Positions 27,860 to 35,646 of a stretch of DNA of 64,000 bases are shown in pieces (positions within the stretch are counted from its first letter, which is position 1; each line of letters opens with the position of its first letter). The notes under the pieces are model-generated. The model searched no databases, was not told the origin of the DNA, and saw only the letters and a program-made list of their open reading frames with translations. The position numbers were made by a program, and so were the translations under genes. Source of the stretch: Rhodocyclaceae bacterium (GTDB lineage Bacteria; Pseudomonadota; Gammaproteobacteria; Burkholderiales; Rhodocyclaceae); the NCBI GenBank assembly GCA_019455325.1, contig JACFMQ010000004.1, forward strand, positions 383,247 to 447,246. The letters run 5' to 3'.

Positions 27860-27879
27860 AATTTCCTGTTCGGGAAATT
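27860..27879 (-). promoter_or_regulatory. hip operator 1
   Basis: AATTTCCTGTTCGGGAAATT, an inverted repeat with arms AATTTCC and GGAAATT, lying 4 bp upstream of the hipB start. Its second copy is 49 bp away. Confidence 0.7.
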
Positions 27880-27908
27880 ATGCCGTCTGTCGGGGCCGTT
27901 TTCAAGGA

Positions 27909-27928
27909 AATTTACCCATCGGGAAATT
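27909..27928 (-). promoter_or_regulatory. hip operator 2
   Basis: AATTTACCCATCGGGAAATT, matching operator 1 at 14 of 20 positions, with the same outer arms. Centre-to-centre spacing to operator 1 is 49 bp, close to five helical turns. Confidence 0.65.
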
Positions 27929-27975
27929 ATGTGCCTGTTTCAGCGATTGTCGATTGAAAAACCCTGATCGGGAAA

Positions 27976-28063
27976 GTGTCCCGATAACGGCTTTCACGAC
28001 ACCCATCCGTCCCGATATCGCCATTGCGTGCTGCTCCAGGCCTGGCGGGAGGCCTGGAAGTAG
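27976..28063 (+). pseudogene. Vestigial second fic locus (promoter region joined to last codons)
   Basis: 27976-28030 (GTGTCCCGATAAC, TCACGACAC, ATCGCCATT) resembles the fic upstream region 24838-24895. It is directly followed by 28035-28063, which matches the last 29 bp of fic (26281-26309) with one difference and encodes QAWREAWK then stop. Everything in between, over 1.3 kb of coding sequence, is missing. It is therefore an internal-deletion relic of a second fic gene, and hipBA lies between the two copies. Confidence 0.7.
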
Positions 28064-28073
28064 AACCGGGATG

Positions 28074-29273
28074 TCAGGCGGGTCGGCATGGTATCGCCGC
28101 CCCGAACTGCGCCCCGAGGGAATCGGCAAGAGAATCGGCGACCGAGTTGCAGGCGTCGAGCAGCGTCTCGTGCGCAAGATGCGCGTAGCGCTGCGTCGTC
28201 TTCACCTGCGTATGCCCCAGGATTTTCTGCACCTCGTACAGCGAGCGTCCGGCGTTGACGAGAAAGCTGGCGAAGCTGTGCCGCAGGTCGTGCAGCCGCA
28301 CGTCGGCCAGGCCGGCCCGCGTTCGCGCCGAATCCCACGAGTTGAATATCCCGACGAACGGCTTCAGGGTCTTCGGATTCGGAAACACCCACGGGCAGTC
28401 GTCGAAGCGCGGCACCGCCGCCAGCACCTGCAGGACGCCGCCCGACAGCGGCACGTACCGGGGCTTGCCGGACTTCGTCACGGGAATCCGCCACTGGCAC
28501 CGTGCCAGATCGAAATCCTCCCAACGGGCGTCGAGCACCTCGCGCCGGCGCGCCCCGGTCAGGATCAGCATCGGGACGATGAAGCGCAGCATCGGGTTCG
28601 GGCTCTCCTGCACGCTCTCGTGCAGGCGGCGGGCTTCCTCCGGCGTCAGGAAGCGCTCCTTCATCGGCGGGTCCTCGAATATCGCCACGCCGGCGGCCGG
28701 GTTCTTGGTCATGCCGGGCGTTTCCCAGCGGATCGCCATGTTGAACACATACCGGATCAGCACCAGCAGCCGGTTGGCCGACCCCTTGGCCGCGCCTTCG
28801 GCGCGGCAGCCGTGATGCAGGGCGACGATGTCCGCCTTGGTGATCTCGTCCAGACGGCGTCTGCCGAGCCTGGGCGCGATATGGTTGCGGAACAGAGATT
28901 CATCGCAGTCCCACGTCTTCTTGTAGCCCTTGGCGAAGGGCAGGTAATGCGCGTAGAAGAAATCGGAGAGGATGGGCGTCTGACGCAGGACGGCTTTCTG
29001 TTCCGCCGGGTCGTGGCCGAGGGCGATCCGGCTGCGCAGTTCATCGGCAAGGCTACGGGCCTGTTCCAGCGACAGGTCCGCGGCATCGCCCAGGCGGAAC
29101 TGGCGCTGTCTTCCGCACGGGTTGCGGTAACGCAGGTACCACGTCCGCCCGCCGGAGGCGCGCACCTCCAGCATCAGCCCCTTGCAGCCCTTGTCATGAA
29201 AATCCACCTTGTACGACCCGGCCGGACAGGCCAGTCCCTTGAGTCCCTTGGTGGTCAGCATTCGCGACGGCAT
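28074..29273 (-). CDS. Tyrosine-family integrase (phage/island type)
   Basis: 399 aa. N-terminal DUF4102-like arm-binding domain (about 1-90), SAM-like core-binding region, then a catalytic domain with Arg in LTGARRREVL, His-x-x-Arg in LHDLRHSFAS and Tyr in TTQRYAHLAH. All key residues are present, so it is probably active. It is divergent from a small XRE regulator and adjacent to the fic relic. It is the likely driver of the accessory island from about 24.1 to 29.6 kb. No tRNA or clear direct repeat marking att sites was seen. Confidence 0.92.
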   Translation of the reverse strand: MPSRMLTTKGLKGLACPAGSYKVDFHDKGCKGLMLEVRASGGRTWYLRYRNPCGRQRQFRLGDAADLSLEQARSLADELRSRIALGHDPAEQKAVLRQTPILSDFFYAHYLPFAKGYKKTWDCDESLFRNHIAPRLGRRRLDEITKADIVALHHGCRAEGAAKGSANRLLVLIRYVFNMAIRWETPGMTKNPAAGVAIFEDPPMKERFLTPEEARRLHESVQESPNPMLRFIVPMLILTGARRREVLDARWEDFDLARCQWRIPVTKSGKPRYVPLSGGVLQVLAAVPRFDDCPWVFPNPKTLKPFVGIFNSWDSARTRAGLADVRLHDLRHSFASFLVNAGRSLYEVQKILGHTQVKTTQRYAHLAHETLLDACNSVADSLADSLGAQFGAAIPCRPA

Positions 29274-29302
29274 AATTCCTCCAAAGATACGGCGAATTAA
29301 AA

Positions 29303-29317
29303 GACACGAATAGTGTC
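29303..29317. promoter_or_regulatory. Operator GACAC-N5-GTGTC between integrase and XRE gene
   Basis: GACACGAATAGTGTC is a perfect 5-bp-arm inverted repeat 30 bp before the integrase start and 28 bp before the XRE gene. A variant at 29356-29370 lies inside the XRE coding start. Confidence 0.6.
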
Positions 29318-29344
29318 AAAACAGATCATATAAAGGGCCTTTAA

Positions 29345-29641
29345 ATGTCGCAAGAGACACGAACAGTATCATCTGTCCGGGCGGCCCGGATGGCACTGGG
29401 CTGGTCGCAGCCCGATCTGGCGACGCACTCCGGCGTTTCTCTGGTGACCATTGCCCGGCTGGAAGCGGGGATGGCCAGCCCGCGGCTGTCGACGCTGTCC
29501 AAGCTGAAGGAAGCGCTCACCCGGGCCGGGGTCCGCATCGTCGACGACGAGCCGCCCGGCGGCTATACCTTGTCGGTGAATGCCCAGGCCGTGGCCGAAT
29601 CGGCCCGGCGGGGAGGTGAGGCCGGGGATCACTCGGACTGA
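29345..29641 (+). CDS. XRE-family transcriptional regulator
   Basis: 98 aa. The helix-turn-helix occupies about residues 10-65 (RMALGWSQPDLATHSGVSLV, TIARLEAGMASPRLSTLSKL). The C-terminal tail is Gly/Ala-rich and unstructured. Two copies of the GACAC-N5-GTRTC motif, one in the divergent promoter and one overlapping codons 4-9, suggest autorepression and control of the integrase. A TATAAA at about 29330 could be its -10. Confidence 0.85.
   Translation: MSQETRTVSSVRAARMALGWSQPDLATHSGVSLVTIARLEAGMASPRLSTLSKLKEALTRAGVRIVDDEPPGGYTLSVNAQAVAESARRGGEAGDHSD
29356..29370. promoter_or_regulatory. Second operator copy inside the XRE gene start
   Basis: GACACGAACAGTATC matches the upstream operator at 13 of 15 positions and is 53 bp downstream of it, about five helical turns. 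Confidence 0.5.
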
Positions 29642-29680
29642 TCGGCATGCTCTGGCCTGAGGCCGGAAACAGCGCTCTGA

Positions 29681-29952
29681 AACAGCGGAATTCAGAGCGC
29701 TTCGGGCGGATATTGGTAGGTCGATTCCGACGCGTGCGGCCTGTGCTTTTCTCTTTTAAAACAGTTTATTGCTGGCTATTCAGTGGGGCAAACGCACGTA
29801 TTTGGCGAGAAAAACCAGGCATCCGAAATAGGATGGTGGTAGGACGTGGCGTGGAGAGCGTGCGGATAACGCTTCTATGTGACTGATAAGAAGCGATATT
29901 TCATTGTGGGCCAATTAGTTTGCTCACCACCGGCATTGACACCAAGACCGGT
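29681..29952 (+). repeat. Conserved 272-bp 5' block, copy 2 (in front of RTX cassette 2)
   Basis: Gap-free counterpart of 18568-18839. The 27-bp identical core is at 29894-29920, directly joined to the RTX frame. In both copies a second frame offset from the RTX frame reads M/V-S/T-DKKRYFIVGQLV just before the junction. The block begins 39 bp after the XRE gene stop. The similarity starts sharply at AACAGCGGAA. Confidence 0.8.
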
Positions 29953-32808
29953 ACCAACGGCAACGACACCTTCAATGCCGCTCTGGATGCTGGCGTGATG
30001 ACCTTCTCGTCGCTGGATGCCATCGATGGTGGCGCTGGCCGGGACACCCTGAACCTGGTTGCGACCGGCGCCCTGACTGGCGCAGCGGGTGCTACCGTAC
30101 AAGGCATCGAAATCGTTAACCTCACCTCTGCAGCGGCCATCACTGCTGCAGACGTTTCTGGTTTTGCCGGCCTGGAGACCCTGAATGTCGCTTCCGGCGG
30201 AAACATCGCCGGCGTCGTTGCGGCGGCCACCACCGACATCAACGTGCTGAATGGCCTTGCCGGTGTTGCCGTCAATGGCGGTAAAAACGTCGTCATCAAC
30301 AATGGTACGGCGGGCAACATCAACGTCGGTGCCACCACTGCTGCCGCCGGCAACGTCACCGCGACTAACAGCTTCGCCACCGGAACTGTCACCCTGGCTG
30401 GCGCCGGCGCTCTGACCGCCACCGCCAACGACGGCGCGATCGCCTTTGTCAACGGTACCTCTGTCGATGCCACCGCCTCCCAGGCCGTTGCACTGGCAAC
30501 CCGTACCGCCAACGTCGCCGCGCAAACCGCGGCCACCACTGCCGATGCCGCCGCGACGGGTGATACCGACGCCTCCGGTCTGGCAAAGGTGGCGGCTGCC
30601 GCCAAGGTGACCGCCCTGGGAACCCTGGCCACCGCTATCACTAACGCCACGAATGTCTCGGCCGACCAGACCACCGCCCTCTCGATTGGCCTTGCCACCA
30701 CGACTGCGCTCGGTGCAGGCGCCATCACCCTGGCCGAGAAGGTCGCCATCGATGCGGCGTTCGCTGGCGCACTATCCACCTCCACCGCCGCGGCCCGCAC
30801 GGCCGCACAAGCGGTCCTGACCCCGCTGCAAACCGCAGCCACTGCCGCCAGCACCGCTGCTGCCGCTGCCGACGTCATCAATGACGCCACGGCCGCCGCC
30901 GCCAAGGCCGCTGCCGATGCAGTTGTCACGGCAGATACCACAAAGGCAGGTCTGGTCGACGGCGTGAATGTGACGGCCACGACCAACACCGCCCTGGCGT
31001 CCGCTACGGTGAGGGGCAACTACGGCGCCGCGAACAACATCACCGACGCCTCGACCCTCTCCAACACCCTGACCACCGTCACGCTGGAGAACGCGGCGAA
31101 TACCACCGTGACCGGCCAGGCTGTCACCAATGTCTCCGCCACCGGCATGACTGGCAACGTGACCGTCATCAACACGACGGTTGGCCATACCGAGAATTTC
31201 TCCCTGAGCGGCATCACCGCCGGTACCTATACCCCGGGCACCGGTGCCACCACGGTGAACATCACCAGCAATGGCTCGGCCACCAACGTGCTGACCGCCC
31301 TGTCGGCCGCCAATGCCACCGCCATCAACGTGACCGGCACTGCCGGCCTGAACTTCGGCACGCTGACCGCTGATGCAGCGGCCGTGATCGATGCTTCCGG
31401 TTCGAGCGGCACCAACACCATCACCGTTGCAGCCGGTCAAAAATATACCGGCGGTTCCGGCAAGGATACCGTGACCACGGGTGCTGCGCTGCAGACCGCC
31501 GTGGTGGACGGTGGCGCCGGTGCGGCAGACACGCTGATTCTCACCAACAACGCCAGCTTCGCTACCACCGGCGCGGCGAAGTTCCTGAACTTCGAAGTGC
31601 TTCGGGCCAACACCGGCACCACGGTCGACGTGACCAAGTTCACCGGTTCGACCTTCACGTCCGTGGTGCTGGCCGGCAACGTGACGATCAGCGGCCTGAA
31701 CGCCACTCAGGCAGCGGCGATCTCCATCCTCGGCGGTGCGCAAACCCTTGATATCGGGGTGGCCGGCGCCACCACGGTCGGTCAACTGGATACGGTGTCC
31801 ATCATCAACAACACCGCTGCTGCCACCTTGGCTTCCCCGACCCTGGCTGGCGTTGAAACGCTGAACATCGCTGCCGGCAAAGACATCACCATCGGCGCAC
31901 TCACCAACGCCACCGCCCTGACCAACGTCAACGTCACCGGTGCCGGTGCTGTCAGCATCACGTCCGGCGCGACCGCGTTGAACGTGAACTCGGTGATCGA
32001 CGCTTCGGCCGTGACTGGCGATGTCACCCTGAACTTCTCTGGCGGTACCGGCAACGGCATTTCGCTCAAGGGTGGCAGCGGCAACGACATCCTGACGGGT
32101 ACCGACGTGGCCGGCAAAGGCAACATCATCAGCGGTGGCGCTGGCAACAATACCCTCACTGGCGGCCAGGCAGATGACGTGATCACCGCAGGCGACGGCA
32201 ACAACACCATCGTTACCGGTAACGGTGCGAACACCGTCACCGTCGGCAACGGCAACAACGACATCACTGGCGGTACTGGCGCCGACACCATCACTGCTGG
32301 CAACGGTATCAACGTGATTGATGCGGGTGATGGCGATGACGTAATCACGGTTGGTACGGGCTACAACCTGGTCACCGGCGGGGCGGGCGGCGACATCATC
32401 ACCTTCGGTGCGCACGCTGCGGGCGTGATCGATGGCATCGTGTATACGGCGGACACAGAAACCTTCCAAGGAACGGTTGTCAGCGGAGCGACTGCCCTGA
32501 CGGGCGTTGATGTGGTGACCGGTCTCCAGGCTGGTGACACGATCGCTCTGTACGCTGGAGTGGGCGTGACCGCTGGCACGGCTGTGGGCACTGCGCTCAT
32601 CTCTGCCGGTGCGGTAGACGCTGTTGCAATCGTCAAGGGCAACTACGATGCCGCAACCGGCATCTTCACTGCAAGCGTCTCTGGTACTGACTCTCTGGTT
32701 CAGTGGGATAGCAACGGTGATACTGCCGCCGGTGACATCGAAAGCGTTGTACTGGTCGGCTTCACTGGCACTCTGGCAGCCGGCGCGGACGTGTTGACTC
32801 TGGTCTGA
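29920..32808 (+). CDS. RTX / S-layer-like surface protein cassette 2, weak or absent start
   Basis: 962 residues from a TTG at 29920, which has no ribosome site; an in-frame TAA lies 33 bp upstream. It begins LTTGIDTKTGTNGNDTF, parallel to cassette 1. Residues about 180-350 are extremely Ala/Thr-rich and probably helical (a heptad-like insert absent from cassette 1). Degenerate RTX-like repeats (GGSGNDILTG, GGTGADTITAG) lie near 32050-32410. The C-terminus (SLVQWDSNGD, then AAGADVLTLV) looks like a type I secretion signal region. There are no cysteines. It is probably a silent or 5'-truncated relative of the DUF4214-type gene at the left edge. Confidence 0.7.
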   Translation: MLTTGIDTKTGTNGNDTFNAALDAGVMTFSSLDAIDGGAGRDTLNLVATGALTGAAGATVQGIEIVNLTSAAAITAADVSGFAGLETLNVASGGNIAGVVAAATTDINVLNGLAGVAVNGGKNVVINNGTAGNINVGATTAAAGNVTATNSFATGTVTLAGAGALTATANDGAIAFVNGTSVDATASQAVALATRTANVAAQTAATTADAAATGDTDASGLAKVAAAAKVTALGTLATAITNATNVSADQTTALSIGLATTTALGAGAITLAEKVAIDAAFAGALSTSTAAARTAAQAVLTPLQTAATAASTAAAAADVINDATAAAAKAAADAVVTADTTKAGLVDGVNVTATTNTALASATVRGNYGAANNITDASTLSNTLTTVTLENAANTTVTGQAVTNVSATGMTGNVTVINTTVGHTENFSLSGITAGTYTPGTGATTVNITSNGSATNVLTALSAANATAINVTGTAGLNFGTLTADAAAVIDASGSSGTNTITVAAGQKYTGGSGKDTVTTGAALQTAVVDGGAGAADTLILTNNASFATTGAAKFLNFEVLRANTGTTVDVTKFTGSTFTSVVLAGNVTISGLNATQAAAISILGGAQTLDIGVAGATTVGQLDTVSIINNTAAATLASPTLAGVETLNIAAGKDITIGALTNATALTNVNVTGAGAVSITSGATALNVNSVIDASAVTGDVTLNFSGGTGNGISLKGGSGNDILTGTDVAGKGNIISGGAGNNTLTGGQADDVITAGDGNNTIVTGNGANTVTVGNGNNDITGGTGADTITAGNGINVIDAGDGDDVITVGTGYNLVTGGAGGDIITFGAHAAGVIDGIVYTADTETFQGTVVSGATALTGVDVVTGLQAGDTIALYAGVGVTAGTAVGTALISAGAVDAVAIVKGNYDAATGIFTASVSGTDSLVQWDSNGDTAAGDIESVVLVGFTGTLAAGADVLTLV

Positions 32809-32821
32809 TCGTCCCCGGAGA

Positions 32822-32849
32822 CAAGCCCCCGCCGCGAGGCGGAGGCTTG
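32822..32849 (+). other. GC-rich hairpin after RTX cassette 2
   Basis: CAAGCCCCCGCC pairs with GGCGGAGGCTTG (one mismatch) around a 4-base loop, 13 bp after the stop. There is no T run. It may protect or pause the transcript before the terminator at 32870. Confidence 0.5.
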
Positions 32850-32869
32850 CGGTGAAAACTATTGAAACC

Positions 32870-32901
32870 CCCACCTCCCACCAAGGAGGTGGGTTTTTTT
32901 T
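32870..32901 (+). terminator. Rho-independent terminator after RTX cassette 2
   Basis: CCCACCTCC, a 6-base loop, GGAGGTGGG, then a run of eight T. It resembles the terminator after cassette 1 in position and in core sequence (CACCAAGGAGG against CACAAGGAGG). Confidence 0.88.
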
Positions 32902-33139
32902 CGTGTGCGCCCAGCATGGGCGCGATCTTGGGAAAACAAGAAAACAATGGGGTCGGATACGATTGTCGCAGCCTAGGGAATTCTGTCCAATCCAGCCTCC
33001 GCCATGTCGAATGCCATGTCGGACCGGCCCGTTTGCGGGTATTCTTTCCGGTTGTCGCTCGAGCGGAGCCGGAGAGCGCCCCGCCGCGCACGGCGCCGCC
33101 CCGGCGGCCCCCATCATCGAACCAGAGGGAGAAAAAAAT
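32902..33139 (+). other. Intergenic region with a weak promoter candidate
   Basis: There is no gene in these 238 bp. TTGTCG at 32963 and TCCAAT at 32986 have 17-bp spacing and could be a weak sigma-70 promoter for the methyltransferase gene downstream, whose start is preceded by GAGGGAG. A short GCGCCC/GGGCGC hairpin lies near 32906-32923. Nothing else was recognised. Confidence 0.3.
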
Positions 33140-34684
33140 ATGAGCGAAGCCTGGAACGAGGGCTACTTCACCGACGTCGGCTACACCTACGGCTACTACC
33201 GCGAGATCAACCCCGTCTTCCAGCGCTTCTGCCTGCTGCTGCGCGGGCTGGCGCAGCCGGAGCCGGCGGAGGGCACCCGGCACTGCGAGCTGGGCTTCGG
33301 CCAGGGCGTGTCGGTCAACATCCATGCGGCGGCCAATCCGGGCCGCTACGTGGCCACCGATTTCAACCCCGCGCACGCGGCGCACGCGCGCCGGCTGGCT
33401 GCGGCCTCGGGCAGCGAGGCGCTGCTCGTCGATGAGAGCTTCGAGCAACTGCTCGAGCGCGACGACCTGCCGCAGTTCGACAGCATCAGCCTGCACGGCA
33501 TCTGGACCTGGGTGAGCCGCGACAACCACGAGGTCATCGCCGAGTTCGCGCGGCGGCACCTGAAGCCGGGCGGCATCTTCTACAACAGCTACAACTGCTT
33601 CCCCGGCTGGTCGCCGGCCTACCCGCTGCGCCAGTTGTTCGCGCTGCACGACCGCTTCGGCGTCACACCGAACGGCGCGGTGGAGCGCGTCGAGGCCGCG
33701 CTCAAGTTTTCCGAGGCGCTGCTCGCGGCCAACCCGAACTACCTGAAGGCGGCGCCGCAGCTCACCGAGCGCCTGAAGAGCATCGCCACGCAGAACCGCC
33801 ACTACCTGGCGCACGAGTATTTCAACCGCGAGTGGAACTGCATGTACTTCACCGACGTGGTCGATGCGCTCGCGCCGGCCAAGCTCGACTGGGCGTGCAC
33901 GGCCTCGCCGCTCGACGCGGTGGATGCGGTCAACCTCGCCGAGCCGGCGCAGACTTTCCTCAAGGGCGTGGATCACCCCATCCTGCGCGAGCAGGCACGG
34001 GATTACTTCGTGAACCAGCAGTTCCGCAAGGATCTGTACGTGCGCGGCGCCATCCGGCTGTCCGTGGCCGAACAGCGCGAGCACCTGCTCGATACCCGCT
34101 TCGTCCTGACGCAGCCGGCGGACCAGGTGCCGATGAAGGTGACCGGCGCGCTCGGCGAGGCCAGCCTCCAGGAAGACCTGTACAAGCCCTTCATCGAGGC
34201 GCTGGCCGCCGATGCCTGCGCGCCGAAGACGCTGCGCCGGCTCGCCGCCGGTTTTTCCGGCATGGCCTGGCCGGTGCTCCAGCAGATCGTCGCCGTACTC
34301 ACCGGCATGGGCGCGGTGGCACCGTGCCAGCCGGAAAGCGCCGAGCGCGAGGCGCGGACGCGCTGCCGCGCCCTCAACCGCCACCTGTGCGAGCGCGCAC
34401 GCTACGGCAACGAGATCGAGTTCCTGGCCAGCCCGCTGACCGGCGGCGGCATCAGCGTTCCCCGCTTCCAGCAGATTTTCCTGCTGGCGCGCGAGCAGGG
34501 CCGGAAACAGCCGGCCGAATGGGCGCAGTTCGCCTGGGGCATGCTCGACGCGCAGGGACAGCGCATCCTCAAGGACGGCAAGGCACTGGAGAGCGCCGAG
34601 GAAAACCTGGCCGAACTCACCACCCAGGCCGGCGAGTTCGCCGAGAAGCGCCTGCCGGTGCTCAAGGCGCTGGGGGTGGTCTGA
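33140..34684 (+). CDS. Methyltransferase with regulatory domain (surface-protein lysine methyltransferase-like)
   Basis: 514 aa. An N-terminal SAM fold (motif I HCELGFGQGVSVNIHA near residue 50; ISLHGIWTWVS and HLKPGGIFYNSYN) is followed by the 'methyltransferase regulatory domain' segment (about 210-330; LAHEYFNREWNCMYFTDVV). A C-terminal winged-helix-like region extends to the end. This is the architecture of Rickettsia PKMT enzymes that methylate lysines of the outer-membrane protein OmpB. It is directly downstream of an RTX/S-layer-like cassette, so methylation of the surface layer protein is an attractive inference. The ATG at 33140 has a clear ribosome site. Confidence 0.8.
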   Translation: MSEAWNEGYFTDVGYTYGYYREINPVFQRFCLLLRGLAQPEPAEGTRHCELGFGQGVSVNIHAAANPGRYVATDFNPAHAAHARRLAAASGSEALLVDESFEQLLERDDLPQFDSISLHGIWTWVSRDNHEVIAEFARRHLKPGGIFYNSYNCFPGWSPAYPLRQLFALHDRFGVTPNGAVERVEAALKFSEALLAANPNYLKAAPQLTERLKSIATQNRHYLAHEYFNREWNCMYFTDVVDALAPAKLDWACTASPLDAVDAVNLAEPAQTFLKGVDHPILREQARDYFVNQQFRKDLYVRGAIRLSVAEQREHLLDTRFVLTQPADQVPMKVTGALGEASLQEDLYKPFIEALAADACAPKTLRRLAAGFSGMAWPVLQQIVAVLTGMGAVAPCQPESAEREARTRCRALNRHLCERARYGNEIEFLASPLTGGGISVPRFQQIFLLAREQGRKQPAEWAQFAWGMLDAQGQRILKDGKALESAEENLAELTTQAGEFAEKRLPVLKALGVV

Positions 34685-34751
34685 GGCGGCAGGACGATCC
34701 GGGGCAGGCCGTGGCACAATCGGGCCTGCCCTATCGCTACAGGAGGCCACC

Positions 34752-35345
34752 ATGGGACTGCCTTTGCGCGACACCGTGCACCACACCTACGGTGAATACC
34801 TGCACTGGCCGGAGGACACGCGCTACGAGCTGATCGACGGCGAAGCCTGGCTGATGGCGCCGGCGCCGACCACGGACCATCAGGACATCGCGGGGGAAAT
34901 CTACCATCAACTGCGGCAGGCGCTCGAAGGCGCCCCCTGCCGCGTCTTCATCGCGCCCTTCGACGTGCGCCTGCCGCGCGGGAACGAGGCCGACGAAGCC
35001 ATCGACACCGTCGTCCAGCCCGACGTGCTGCTGGTCTGCGACCCCGCCAAGATCGACCGCCGCGGCGTGCGCGGCGCCCCCGACTGGGTGGTCGAGGTGC
35101 TTTCCCCCAGTACCGCGGCGCACGACCAGATCGCCAAGCGGCGGGTCTATGAACGCGCCGGCGTGCGCGAGTACTGGCTGGTCCATCCCACCGACCGCAC
35201 CGTCACCATCTATACGCTGGAAGGCGGCCGCTACGCCGTTCCCGAAATCGCCGAGCTCAAGGGCGGCACACGCCTCGGCATCCTGCCCGACGTCGAAATC
35301 ACCTGGGACGCCCTGGTCGCCCGCCTTTCGCCGCCGGAAATCTGA
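34752..35345 (+). CDS. Uma2 family (DUF820) putative endonuclease
   Basis: 197 aa. It shows the PD-(D/E)XK-like arrangement of the Uma2 family: an early Tyr-Glu-Leu-Ile-Asp-Gly (YELIDGEAWLMAP), VVQPDVLLVC with the acidic residue, WVVEVLSPST with the catalytic Glu, and KRRVYERAGVREYWLV with Lys. An excellent AGGAGG site at 34741 fixes the start. The biological role of these proteins is not established. Confidence 0.88.
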   Translation: MGLPLRDTVHHTYGEYLHWPEDTRYELIDGEAWLMAPAPTTDHQDIAGEIYHQLRQALEGAPCRVFIAPFDVRLPRGNEADEAIDTVVQPDVLLVCDPAKIDRRGVRGAPDWVVEVLSPSTAAHDQIAKRRVYERAGVREYWLVHPTDRTVTIYTLEGGRYAVPEIAELKGGTRLGILPDVEITWDALVARLSPPEI

Positions 35346-35469
35346 AGCTCGGGCCCGTAGGCCGAGCGGCGGACTTCCCCGGAGAGCAAGCGGAGGAAAC
35401 ACTCCGTTTCCTTTGCCCGGCAAGGCACCCGGGGATATGATTTCCGGCATTGCAGACAAAGGAATCGCC

Positions 35470-35646
35470 ATGCCCGCCGCGCTGAAAAAACCACGCTCGC
35501 CATCCACCCCGAAGCGCAAGCCGGTCGAAGAGGCCGCCCGGGTCGTCAGCGAGGTCGACGTCCTGATTGCCCGGCTGAAAAAACTCCGCAAGGGGCAGCA
35601 CGAAAGTCTCGACCTTCGTCAGGCCATCGAGGATGGTCGCGCCTGA
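35470..35646 (+). CDS. Small antitoxin of a VapBC-like pair
   Basis: 58 aa, strongly basic N-terminus (MPAALKKPRSPSTPKRKPVE) then a helical segment EVDVLIARLKKLRKGQ and a short tail DLRQAIEDGRA. The start at 35470 has AAGGA upstream; ATG 35437 would add 11 residues. Its stop codon overlaps the PIN-domain start (TGATG), the usual antitoxin-toxin arrangement. The DNA-binding type is not evident. Confidence 0.65.
   Translation: MPAALKKPRSPSTPKRKPVEEAARVVSEVDVLIARLKKLRKGQHESLDLRQAIEDGRA

Noticed and set aside
28074-29345. Search for a tRNA gene or long direct repeats as island att sites beside the integrase
   Set aside because: No tRNA-like cloverleaf was recognised. The only direct repeat found is the fic 3' end copy, reported separately.
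29647-29886. A 79-codon frame inside the conserved 272-bp block, copy 2
   Set aside because: The corresponding frame in copy 1 is interrupted by a stop after EKPGI, and differences show no third-position bias. It is treated as non-coding.
30772-33117. A 781-codon minus-strand frame opposite RTX cassette 2
   Set aside because: Same reason: it is the complement of the Ala/Thr/Gly-rich repeat codons.
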